From Corylus avellana (Eukaryota; Streptophyta; Magnoliopsida; Fagales; Betulaceae): a DNA stretch of 64,000 bases. Below the pieces are notes generated by a model. It was given only the letters and a program-made list of their open reading frames with translations. It was not told the origin of the DNA and did no database searches. The number at the start of each line of letters is the position of its first letter. Within the stretch, counting starts at the first letter, position 1. Location of the stretch: contig NC_081547.1 of assembly GCF_901000735.1 (NCBI RefSeq), forward strand, positions 29,809,382-29,873,381. Direction: 5' to 3'. Below are positions 32,179-44,300 of the stretch, in pieces. The position numbers and the translations under genes are program-made.

Positions 32179-35058
32179 ATGATTGGCACGTGCTGCAGAG
32201 GAGCTAAAGCGCTAGTCTTAGCTCGTTCTGAAGTCCTCATCAGACAATCTGCCACTTGGATTCCAAACCCTGTCCCTAGAAGAAGACTCCACTATCATCG
32301 TCATCTTGGAACCCTCCTGAAACTTTCTTCTCCGCCTTCACCGCCATCAATGGCTAGTGCTAGTGGGGTTTCAACAATATCCAATGGAGGAGACGGCGTG
32401 ATTCGCTTCCCGCTGTCTCCTTCCAGCTCGCTCGTTATCCAGAAGGGGGACATCACCCGGTGGTTCGTCGACGGCTCCACCGATGCCATAGTCAGTGCCT
32501 CTCTCTCTCTCTCTCTGCGTGTGTTTTCTTTTGGGTATTTTCTTTGTGTCGTGGAAATGATAATCATCTTTTCTTAATGATCTCAAGAGTAAGACGACCT
32601 AATGGAGGATTTCTAGTGACTTTTTATTTATGATTCTATTATATGAAAATGAGCCTCGGTGGGGATTTTGATTAAATTAATATTTGGTTAGCTGATTGAT
32701 TCAGTTCAGATTATGTGTACCCCATCATCCAGTGTAGGTCAGTGTACCTCACTGGGTGCTGTTGTTTGCTAATTCAATAATTCGGGGTTCTGAAAGTTTT
32801 TAACTTTATTTTGATATAGTTTCTTGTTTGTAATGAATTATCAACTAGTATGAGTTCCAGGGCATATTCTTCCTTTTGATGGACTTATTCTGCAGGTTAA
32901 TCCAGCAAATGAGCGAATGCTTGGAGGTGGTGGTGCAGATGGAGGTAATTCACACGATCTCATATGGTATTTGTTGTATGTAACAATCCTTAGCTAGCAC
33001 TCACCTTGAAAACCGATTTGTAAGGGGAGGATCCCCTAGAGCTTATATACACATGGGTAAGATTGTATTTAACCAATATGAGATATTTGTGATCAAAACC
33101 GTTCACAACGCTTCCAAATCTGACATCCACGATGGCTCATTCTATCAATATTGATCTGGTGGTAGCCTTCTTCTTTTTGGCAAATTCACTTATTTATCAA
33201 TATTTAATAACTTAATACTATGTTCATACATCATGTTAAGACATGTTAATCCAGCTTATAGGTTGCCTACTTAGCGACTTGAACCCGTAACATGGTGTCT
33301 GCTTTGATAACAATTGTAATAAACCTTAGTTAGAACTCATCCTTGAAAACCGCTTGTAAGGAGATGGTGCTCACGAGCTTATTTACACATGATTAATATT
33401 CCACTTAACCAATATGAAACACTTGAGATCGTAGTATTGTAGTAAAAGTAACCGTAACTTTGATCTTTTCATTTCCTTTTCTTTTCAGCTATACATAAGG
33501 CTGCTGGGCCAGACCTCCTACAAGCCTGTTATAATGTTCCAGAAGTCAGGCCTGGAGTTCGTTGCCCCACGGGAGAAGCAAGGATTACTCCGTAAGCTGT
33601 TCTAGTTTAAGATTTGCTTTTGACTTATGGTATAATTCAATTATCTTAGAAAGTTGGATGTAATTTCACTCTTGAAATATTGAAAGTGTCAATTTAGTTA
33701 AGAAAAAGGCAACCATGTTAACCTTATTAGGTGGGATAATTTCGCATAGTGTGTTTTCTTCTGAAAAAACGCAGCCATGTGATAATCCCATCATTGTGGT
33801 TATTATATTGATGAATCGTGTATGTGTTTCTATAAGGAAATAAAAAGAAATTTGTCATTTCTTGGGGTCTTGAAAGGACAGGGAAACATATAAGGACTTT
33901 TGAACGGACATTGAAAAGGGATATAGCTCTAGTTACTTAAATAAATGGTATGATCTTTGGCACAAGAAGAAGAGGTTGATCTGTATCATCTTCATCTGGT
34001 TCTCATCTGGTACATAGTTTAGAGATCAAAATCATATTTTAACCTTTAACATTAGCAGCAAGCATCAATATACTGACATCTTGTTACTATGCAGAGGTTT
34101 TAACTTGCCTGCGTCTCATGTAATCCACACTGTCGGGCCCATCTACAATGGTGATAGCAACCCTCAAGCCTCTCTGAGAAGTGCATACAGGTAGTTATGG
34201 TGTATTTTGCTGCAATTTTAGTTAGAAGTTTTATATTTCGTTTCTAAATGTGATTTCTTCTTGCCAAAACGATACAGGAACAGCTTGATTGTTGCCAAAG
34301 ACCATAACATTCAATATATTGCATTTACTGCCATATCTTGTGGTGTATATGGGTAAGTTGAAAACTGAACTTAACATGGTGTTCCTTTCCTTGGATTGCA
34401 CATATTTTGTATAAATTACATGGACACCTTATCTTCTTGGTTGCTTGTATCGAATTGTAACATATGTTGCCCAATGGAGAATTCATTCACCTGCGTGATA
34501 TGGGCTGACTCATAAAATTACGGCCTTTCAAAGTGACTACAATCATAGTTTAATGTGCTTTTAATTGATTTCTAACCAGTCACATTAGGAAAACTCCCAT
34601 GTTCTTCATAATTTTGACGACACAAACATTATGACAATTATTTGCTCTACAGAATTTATAAATGACTGAGGTCTTTTATATATTCTAATTTTCCTTGTTA
34701 AATGTCCTTAAGAAATGTATGACAAGTTCATCTTATCTTTCTATTCCTTATCATATTCTTGCAGATACCCCTATGATGAAGCCGCAATGATCGCTATATC
34801 TACAGTTAAAGAGTTTCGAACTGACTTTAAAGAGGTATTCAATGTTTATTTTTTGCCTCATGTTTCCAATTTCTTTACTTTGTTTTATGTGGAAAAAGTT
34901 TGTTGCTCCTTACAAATATATCATTCTTATGAATAGAACCTTCTTGGATACTTGGTGCCATTTATATGATGCATTCTTTGCAGGTTCACTTTGTTCTGTT
35001 CTCGCCAGATGTTTACAATGAGTGGTTGAACAAGGCAAATGAAGCATTGAAAGATTAG
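32179..35058 (+). CDS. macro-domain (ADP-ribose-binding) protein
   Basis: Macro-domain protein of the Appr-1''-p processing family, expected to bind or hydrolyse ADP-ribose derivatives. Exons are 32179-32490, 32896-32944, 33489-33591, 34095-34190, 34278-34352, 34765-34834 and 34984-35058; 259 residues from the first ATG, 202 from the alternative ATG at 32350 (MASASGVS). Macro signatures are [38 protein letters not shown] (the ADP-ribose loop with conserved Asn and Gly run), [20 protein letters not shown] and [15 protein letters not shown] (second ligand loop). The 57-residue N-terminal extension is Arg-rich, without acidic residues after the start, and could target an organelle. If the G-box at 32187 is a promoter element, the extension is not translated. 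Arabidopsis At2g40600 is, from memory, similar. Intron 2 contains a TRIM-like element. Confidence 0.92.
32979..33432 (-). mobile_element. TRIM-like element in macro-domain gene intron 2
   Basis: Two diverged direct repeats of about 116 bp, 32979-33100 and 33315-33432. Each begins TGTAAYAA, then CCTTAG, then CTTGAAAACCG, then TTGTAAGG, and ends near AACCAATATG. GCTTTGATAACA (33301-33312), just before the right copy, is the reverse complement of a PBS-like TGTTATCAAAGC (10 of 12 matches to TGGTATCAGAGC), placing the element on the minus strand. No coding sequence lies between the repeats. Confidence 0.7.
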
Positions 35059-36894
35059 TCTATTCTACCAGCTAGCTATGGGAAAATTAAGTGTATATCT
35101 ATATGCACCACTGTTCTAATTTGAAGTTGATGGTGGCTTGTGTGTGGAAGTATTACTTTAGAGAAGGTGACCTTTCTTTGGGAAATATGGATTATGCTGG
35201 TGCTTGCTATTCTGTTATGTATCATTTGTCCTGTCCCTGTAAATGAAACCCGTTTGAATGCTAGTTGAACTTCCATGACCATAATGCGCCTGTTATGTGC
35301 ATCTAATACTAGGAAAACATGCTTTTTATGCTTTTATGTATCATTGTGTAACTTTTCTTCCCTAGCATAAGTGCAGATTCAGTTCTGAAATGTTCAGTAC
35401 AATCTATAATTTGACCTGGACAATTCAATCTGCGACATGTGGTGTCATATATAAAATCTTTCCAGGCATTGACCTTGGCATTTTGAAAACAAGCACCAAA
35501 TGCATACAGCTATTAAAAAATCCGAAAAGAGTAGTACAATATCAATATCATATAGACATGACTGGCATAGCTTCCTTTCATGTAAAACATCCTTTTCACG
35601 GCCATAAACAGTCACAACCAACTATAAAGTTCCCATTTGACTATGAACGTGAAATACTAATCAATCCCTTTCTGGCTTCAGAATTCCGTATTCTTGCCTA
35701 CTCAACTGTTAAAGGGTTGGCAGCCCTTCTCTTTGGTCTTGCCTTCAGATTTCTGTGGTCTTGCCTATTCAATCTGTGACTTTCTGTCATTGAATTTGAA
35801 CCCAATACATACCCCTTTGCAGGGTATTTCCTTCCATCTCACCATTTTGTGCATAAATGCCCATATCTCTTAAATTTCTTCTTCTTCCATCATTGTTGTG
35901 TAAATGAATGGCTTCCCACTAAACAAGAAATTATTCAATACACCCGATATAGTATTTCATACCATGTAAATGAATGGCACCGTTTGGTTTGCGTAAAAAA
36001 AAGCCACCCTATGCGGCCTCCTTCTTAACTTCCAGTTCTAGCATAAGAAATATTGGACTGGGTCATTTTTTTTTGACACAGTTATAATTATAGTAGTTCT
36101 TCGTCTTGCATAATGTGTTTCGTAATTAACATCCACACAATTCACTCGAAAAAAGGAGAGAAAAGATAATAGCCACTGAATTTTCTAGTCTACGGTTTGC
36201 TTTTGAGATAATGTGTCCATTTAGTTTAGCTATTTCAAAACATGTTTGAAAAAATAGTAATCTTAAAACGCAGTTAATAAAAAAACAATTTTTAACAACA
36301 CATTCAAGAATTTTATAAAATCAGCAAAAGAGTTGTTTCTGTCAAATGCAGTTAATGAAATCGTGGGTTTTTTAAAACGCACTCCTTTCAAACCACCCAA
36401 TCAGAACACTGCAAATTTATTTAAAACTACACGTTTGGCCATCTTCATCATTGTCAAGGAATTAGTTCTATACATTACAGTGCTGAATGCACCAGCTCTC
36501 TCTCATACTCTGCCGCTATGCCACTTCAAGAACCGATAAGAGAAGAAAAGCCGTCTAGTCAAAACTTCCAAATCAACTTACAAGAAACAAGAAGAAAATC
36601 CTTCCAAATCTACACGTCTATGTACCATGTACACAAACATTTTCTTTTTTCCCTTCTAAATTCTAATGAAAGAAAGGAGGATTTCAGACAAATCCTCCTT
36701 TGTCTGTGAAAGAAAGAAAGGAGGATTTCCCTTCTAAAAAGTCCACCAATAATGCACAGACAAATCCAGGGATTTCATTATGGTACAACAAACAGAAAAC
36801 AACAAAGATACAGGTTGCTTGAGAACAGCATCTGAAACTCCAAAACAGTCCATCGCACACTGTCACGCTCATGACTGAAACTAGAATATCAGAG
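35059..36894. other. convergent intergenic: macro-domain and reticulon 3' regions
   Basis: 3' UTRs of both genes plus AT-rich DNA. A short palindrome (GGAGGATTTC, then AATCCTCC) and a duplicated GAAAGAAAGGAGGATTTC occur at 36670-36730. The open frames at 35390-35779 and 36333-36709 have no recognisable family features and no exon-like boundaries. Confidence 0.45.
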
Positions 36895-39800
36895 CTATGA
36901 ATCCTTGTCCTTTGATAAATTCCGGGGGAGTCTGCCAATAACACTTTCATCCACTATTTTATAGTGCTTTGAAAATTGTTGTTGGATCATTCCGCAATAC
37001 CTATCCACATGCTCTTCATATTTGCTGTAGAAAGCAGGAACTGTTATCGATATGATGGTTCCTGCCACCATCAAATTAGAGAGAAGCTCAAGTCAGGAAA
37101 AGAGAGTATAGTTAGTTAAGCGGGACCACGTTCTTGTCGATCTAGGTATGATGGGCATGCAAGAAATGTTAATTGTGTGTTTGGAAGAAAAATATGGATT
37201 GTTACACTTGACTCATACTAGCACACAAGCAGGGCCACACAAAACATCCCATGGGGTTCATCACAAAACAGATTTATTGCAATGAAGGTTGAAAATAAGC
37301 TCTAAAATCTTGTCCAATGGACAGTACATATGACAAAAGGCCTCAGAGCCATAGCGTGGGGGTGGGAGTGAGGGCACACAATTTGTCTTACTTGTGACAT
37401 TGTAAAGAAGTGTGCACAGTATGTACATACATATAATGACTTAGAAATGAAAACGTTAGGTTAAAAAAAAAACGTGAGTAGAAGAAACACGCATGAAGAA
37501 AGAGTTCACAATTCTGAAAAAACACTACACAGCACTAGTTTTACAGGTTCAGGATGAACGTGCATACCAATATATGCAAGCGTGAAGAAGGAGAAGAAGC
37601 TACCAATGACAGACAAGAGCCACAGACACACAACCACCTGTCAAAAGCATAATAGCATGTGAGAGAATTTCTTAAATCAATCAGTTAAAGACACAATGTA
37701 GAATCAAAAGAGAATTTCCATAGTTTCAGTGGGATAAGGATCCCAAGAACTTATTTGAATAGCAGAGAGCTCCATAAGGCATGCAGGGGGTTGGACCCAA
37801 ATACAGTGGTTTGCAGTACCTGCCCTGCAAACCAAATAGAACAATGTTGAGAGGCGGAGCAGTTTTCCAAATGGAAAATGCTAGTCATTATTTGGGTTTA
37901 GGCTCTAGCAAACATTCATGGTCACCCCTGCACTTTGGAAATTTTCCCCACGTCTCTGCTCCCCCTTGGCATCAGTAAACCATTTTAATGGATTCTGACA
38001 CACAGATCAACTCTCATTTTTACAATAGAAGAATATCCATTATCTATAAATCTTGATTGTCCCAAATTAGCCCCACTAGGTTTGCAACACCTCAGCATCT
38101 TTGAATTAGTATTTTGTTAACATAGACTGACCTTGAAAAAAAGTCTAAAATCTTTGCCAAGAGTGATATCGTGAGCCATAAGCAGCACATTATTGATTTT
38201 AACACGAAATGATGCTGCAGCATTGTTAACCATTTCCTCCGACAATACTAGCTCCGGTAATGTTTGTAATTGTCTGCTCAAGAATAAAAACAGTTCTCGT
38301 GATGAAAATAGTTTCAGTGCTACAATAGCAAAAGGATGTCATCAATATGTAGACCAAGGGTAGATTACTCATTACCTATCTCTAAAAACAGCATAGTTGG
38401 CACGAAGAAACAACAGTACAATTAAAATCAGTAACACGTCCGAACACATTGATAAGAACGATAATCCAGACCGCTCAAGGACGATCCAAGCAGCTGTAGC
38501 AACAACAATGATGCCAAAAGAAACATTCCGCCGCTTCCACAATAGAATATCAGCAGCTAAAAGGGAAAAACAGAGAAGTAGAGAATAAAGTGTAAGTAAA
38601 GCAATATCAACTGGAGGACATATGTAAATATGCAAGAAGGCTGTACCTGGTGAGAAATGACATGACAATTTTTATGACAAGAATGCTGCAAATTTATATA
38701 TACTAGTTACATAATTTTATGGCAAATTGCATTTCGCTCATTAAAAAAAAAAAAATTAAAAAAAAAAAAATGGTTCACTACCATTTAAATGCTCAACAAA
38801 AGTCTTAATCCAGCTACTTAGAGTAGGTTACAACATCAAACAGACAGAAAGGGCAGGGGGAAGAGAAACCAAAGGATAAACAAGGTCACAGCTTAATAAT
38901 AGAAGAGTACCAGAAAAACAAAAAAGTTGGGCTGCAAAGGATACTATAATCCATCAAGTGAATCCTCAACAAAGGATTCATTCTCATCTCAGATCACGTG
39001 ACTTCAACATATCTAAAGTACATCCACCTACTTTTGCATTTACATAAATTGAAAATGTAGCAGACTGATCAATCCATCTAAAAAGGCTGGTCTCAGCAAG
39101 CAAATGCAAACTTTCAATCAGAGAAGAGGGAAAAATTTCACCCGTACAATGATAAAAATCCAAAAACAACAATTTTAATTGCATAGAAGGAAGCAACAAA
39201 AATCTTAATGCCACTAAAACTTAGATCCAAAATATAGAAATTCTGTATATAACACTTGCATTGATATAGTGACATTCACTCTGCATTGTCAATACTAACA
39301 CTCCTGGAAAGTATACACCATAAAAGTCTTTGCAAGGCAAATGAATGCTCAAAGAAACAAAAGCAGACAGCCAACGCTTCAGCCAAACCTAGTCCAACAT
39401 ATAGACAGTGAGTCAACCTGTAAGGCAAACTTTGTGATTTAATCCACTCCTATGACAAGATGTAAATGGTAGCTGCTCCTGCAATATCATCTATAACTAG
39501 GATTCACATTGTATCTTGTTTCTTTTTCTGTACCGTTCTTTTTTCTAATTTTTTCAAATAATAAGTATTTCACCGTCCTCTTTGAGTTCAGCCAGTCTTG
39601 GGTTGCTTAATTTTTGAGTATCACATAACCGAGTGCCATAACAATAATCAACCAAATCAAGACCTCTCCTCTTTAACTTAATTTTCACATAATCCGATTC
39701 TTTTCTATTCATCCGTTTATTCTAGTGGTCTAACATCAAGTATAATTTCACAAATTGGAGTTGAAATTTTGAACCTTCGCAAAATAAGAAACCAAGAAAG

Positions 39801-40546
39801 ACCCTTTGAACAAAGTAATATATTTTGCCACTACCTTCTCCATTCATGATTGCTCCATTCAATTGTACCTCACGGCTGTCAACTTTCGAATTATCTAAAT
39901 TTTTTGAAAAAAAAAAACTTACATCATCCTGAATGACAATTGACAAACCAAGGAAAGACATATGATTTCTCAAATAAATTACGTGAACATAGTACCCAAA
40001 GTCAGAGTGGCATAATACCCAATTTTGTACTTCTTTCAGCCCAAAATCCCCTTGATTCTAAAACCCAGATGTATGGGAAGCTAAGGGTCATCAACTAGTG
40101 CTGATCGCACCTAAGTGGTGTCCTAGGAATGTAAGGGACGCTATTAAACACGAATAAGGAAAGAAAAAGAAACAAATGAAAAACATACAGAAGAAAGATA
40201 TCAATGTATACAGCTATATACGAACAACGATAATCTACCCATGAAAGCCCACTTCACCTGACACCCAACTCTATTCTTCATTAGAAGTAAGTCAAAACTC
40301 CCATCAATCAAACAATCAGAAAGAAGACCCGCAATTGTTTCAAATTAAACTTCAGAAATGAAAGAAATAAGTGAGAAAAATCTTACCTTTACCTCCACCC
40401 ATACACTGGTGGACTGAGGCTTGTCGACCAAACAATCGGAACCCTGACCCTCCTGAGCTAACTGACGACGCTGATGATGTGCTAGCCGTGGCCTTCCTTG
40501 CATCCCCGTCACCCTCTACGTTACATAAATCCTGTGAATTTTCCAT
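36895..40546 (-). CDS. reticulon-like (RTNLB) ER membrane protein
   Basis: ER-shaping protein with a reticulon homology domain. Exons in minus order: 40546-40387, 38556-38376, 38273-38132, 37637-37568 and 37061-36895, giving 239 residues. The N-terminus is cytosolic, Ser/Thr-rich and low complexity ([20 protein letters not shown]) and leads to [20 protein letters not shown]. The RHD follows: [20 protein letters not shown] is the plant RTNLB opening, then two long hydrophobic hairpins separated by a loop of about 60 residues. The second hairpin is [20 protein letters not shown] followed by AYIG. The C-terminus, [20 protein letters not shown] and onward to KDKDS, lacks a classical dilysine signal. 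An in-frame ATG at 40621 would add a hydrophobic extension; I prefer 40546 because RTNLBs begin hydrophilic. Arabidopsis At3g10915, a reticulon, lies in the matching block. Confidence 0.92.
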
Positions 40547-41393
40547 GAAACCCAAAACCAAGACAACCCAGAGAAATTGCAAATTCAGCCCCAAAGGGAA
40601 CCCAAAAAAAAAAAGTTCCAAACTTTTTCAGAGAATGTTCTCGAAATTGGGCAATTAAAAGCTGGGCAACTTTTTCTTGTCCCGAGAGAAAATGACCCAA
40701 GATAGGTTCTGTTCTGCAGTCTGGAGTCTCTGGACTTTGTAGTCTTCAACTTTCGCTGTTTTACTATGACGTGTGAAATTGCTGAAAAAGAAAAGAATTT
40801 TCTAACAGCAAAACGACGTCGTGGAGAGACCGACGCAAACCCACTAGGGCCACTACCACTCGCCCCCTGGTTATACGGAAAGCGCGTTAGTTTTATCTTT
40901 GCCTACAGTGGCGTATATCTTTGCATAATGCATTATTTGCCTGATTGGTCTCCCATATATACAGCTTTCAAAGCCAACCGTCAGTACGCCCACCTGGAAA
41001 AGAAAGGCTACGAAGTCCAACACCACGACGCAAGCGCATCGATCCAAACCCAAAGATTAGTTTTCAGATTTGGGACTGTATAATATAATGCTTGTTCGTT
41101 AGGTTGGGTGTGTTTGTACCGCCAATTGCGCAATTTATACAGAGTCTCCTATAGTCCCAAGTTTTAACTTATTACCAAAGTGACTGGCTGACCGCCTAAC
41201 AAAGTTTATCACAAGCGTTCCCTTTTCATCACATTCTTTTCCTTACATACCCATCAGATCTAAAGCTTTTAATTTTCCCAAACACTGGTTGATTCTTGTT
41301 TTTTTTTGTGTGTGTTGTGGTTTGTTAGAGTGAAATCTGGAGGGGAAAGGATTGGTTTTACTGATTGAAGGAATAATAGAAAAGAAAAAAGAG
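40547..41393. promoter_or_regulatory. divergent promoter region, reticulon and UXT-like genes
   Basis: About 850 bp between divergent start codons. GC-richer islands at 40790-40890 and 40980-41050 include the palindrome ACGACGTCGT (40811-40820). A leader of the UXT-like gene probably occupies roughly 41230-41393. The open frame at 40766-41083 shows no family resemblance and is not called as a gene. Confidence 0.4.
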
Positions 41394-44300
41394 ATGGGTG
41401 AGGGTGAGCGGTTTCAGCTGGGGACAGTTGGGGCGTTGACCCTGTCGGTAGTTTCATCAGTGTCCATCGTGATCTGCAACAAGGCTTTAATCAGCTCATT
41501 GGGTTTCCATTTCGGTATGTTTTTTCCATTTTTTCCATTTTACAACCTCTTCCTCTGCTAATTATGTTGGCCAAACATAATTGGTCTTTCAATTCTTTGC
41601 CAAGTGACAACCCGTTAATGGATTATAGTCAAATATATATAGCTGTCTGTTTCATTCAAAGATTGTGACTTTATTGGATTTGCTTCTTTGTTTGTACCGC
41701 GATTGTTATTGATATGGTTAAAGGTTAAGGCTCTAAGTGGCTTGATGAGGTTGGCGAGGCATGACTTGTTTATGTACTAAACAAGGGGGACTGATTTATG
41801 TTATTGGATTGCAAATTAGGCATTAAATTTGTCTAGATCTGCTCTGAGTTTTTTCTTTTTTTCTTTTTTTCTTTTTTTAGAGGAGATCTGCTCTAAGTTG
41901 CCCTAGGAAGCACTGATAATGCTATGGGATATGCATACGATAAGAGATGGACATCTTGATACCGTATTTATTAGAAAAAAAACAGTATATGCTACAATTG
42001 GGACACTCTAATTAATGAATAATTAAAATATATGTTTTTGGATTTGACCCCAACGTATTATAGCTCAAATTTGGGATATTCAATGGCAGCTTCGGTTCTT
42101 AAGTCTCTTTATTTTTTTCCTTTTAACTTAATAATAAGGCAAAAGAAATGCTAGATATTATAATTCTATCGAAAAATTTATCTAATAAGGCTGACGTGAC
42201 AATTCCAACTAACCCGTAAATTAATCCTTGTTAAATAATAAAAAAAGATCCAACGGTCGATTTGAAGTGTTACGTCAACATTGTTGGACAATTATAGAAT
42301 AAAAATATGGTATCTAACATTATTCATACAACAAAGTTAATTGAAAGTTATTAAACAACTCATGAGAAGTCTCGCCTATAGGTAACAATTACTACTTATG
42401 GATAAGGGCACTTAATGATATTTTGACTTTACTTATTGATACATAAGTTCGCTCTTGATTTGCTAGGTGTTTCCTCTTGTATATTCTTTGTGTGCTTGGA
42501 TTGCGCCCCTTGCGCTTTTAATGAACCTGCTTTTACTTATCGAAAAAAAAAAAACTTATTGATAAATAAGGGTTCTTACTAACCAAGCTATGGCGACCGA
42601 GGATTTTTTACTGATGAGCATGGAAATTTTTTCTACCAAGTATCCTTAGAAGAACCCCTCACATTTTTAATAAGAAAATTTCATGCTGGACCCAAGCATC
42701 CTGCACGTTTTGGAGGTGTAATCTGGCATATCCAAACTAAATTCAGTCCTTTAATCCTGGAACAGATATCAGATGCATAACCTATTGTTTCCTGACAATC
42801 CATGTCCTATATCTATCAGTATATCTTCCTAGGCATAGTCTAATAAATTCATTTTTGATATTTATGATAGCATATTAGCTTGACTAGTTCCAGTAGATAC
42901 GAAAATAAGATTATTGAGTGGTAGATACTTATTCTCATAACTGGAATACTTTGGAATCCCACTACTACAATGAAAGACATAAGAGGGTAACCAGTTTCTT
43001 TCTATCTAAATATGAAGAAATCGCAAGGTTCATATCCGTAGTTTCTTGTGAAAGTAAGAGTCTACTCATCCAGTAATCACTGCAGGTTTTGAGTTTTCTC
43101 AATTTGTTCCCTAGGATTGTCCTCTCCTGATGAATTTACGATATCACTTTGCTGGTCTAGATCCCTGCCGCCTGTATCAGGTCAAATGTGGGGGAGTTAT
43201 GGTAGGCAATGACAAGGCAACGCCTTGATACCAACCAATCAGTAAGCACAAATGTGGTTGCCTAGGTGTTTTGCTAGGAGCGCATGAGTTTGACTGTGGT
43301 TAAAGCCCAAAACTAGATTTTCCTTTCCAGAAGAATGTTTGGAAAGATTTAGTCTCATTCTGATTGGATTATCATAGTTGTGATGATGATATTTACTTTG
43401 TTCAACCTTACTTTTTAAGGTGTAATAAGATCTTGTGTCCTCATTTTCGTGCAGCTACAACTTTGACAAGCTGGCATCTTCTAGTCACCTTTTGTTCTCT
43501 TCATGTGGCTTTAAAGGTGAAATTGTTTGAACACAAACCTTTTGATCGAAAAGCTGTAATGGGCTTTGGTATTCTAAATGGGATCTCCATTGGACTTTTG
43601 AATTTGAGCCTAGGTTTCAATTCTGTTGGATTTTATCAGGTACTATTGTTATTTTTTGCTCTATTTTGACACTTGATTTTCATATCCTTTGTTCTTTCAG
43701 CATTTTTCCCAAGATTCTGAACTACTCTTGCTGTTTTTTCTCAATCCAGATGACCAAGCTGGCAATCATCCCTTGCACTGTTTTCTTGGAGACCCTTTTC
43801 TTTGGGAAGAGATTCAGGTTTTTCTTGAGACACTTTTTCCCTCCTATGACTATGATGCTGACAACGGATGTTCTCATACTTATCTATAATAATTATTAGT
43901 TCATCATGAAGTTGGCCATTACTCCCTGTCAGCTACATTGTCTTCACTTGAATCTGAAATTTCCCTTACTTTGGGCTACATTTGTTGAGACTGTGTGCTA
44001 GTAAGTAGTAACCTTTTTAGGGTACTCTCCAAAATTTGATGATTTAGTTGCAAGTATCATCTCAAACTATAGCAGCCTCCTGTTTATGATTGTATATCCC
44101 AAGGAATGGGGTTGAAAACCATTGCAACCTCCTATTTTGTTTTTAATGCACGTCATGGTATCTTCGGTTATTATATTATTGATATTTGTTACCATCGCAG
44201 CCTCCTGTTTATGATTGTATATCCCAAGGAATGGGATTGAAAACCATCACAGCCTCCTATTTTGTTTTTAATGCATGTCTTGGTTATCTTCGGTTATTAT

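Noticed and set aside
40766..41083. 105-codon frame between the reticulon and UXT-like genes
   Set aside because: Lies in the divergent promoter region and has no recognisable similarity.
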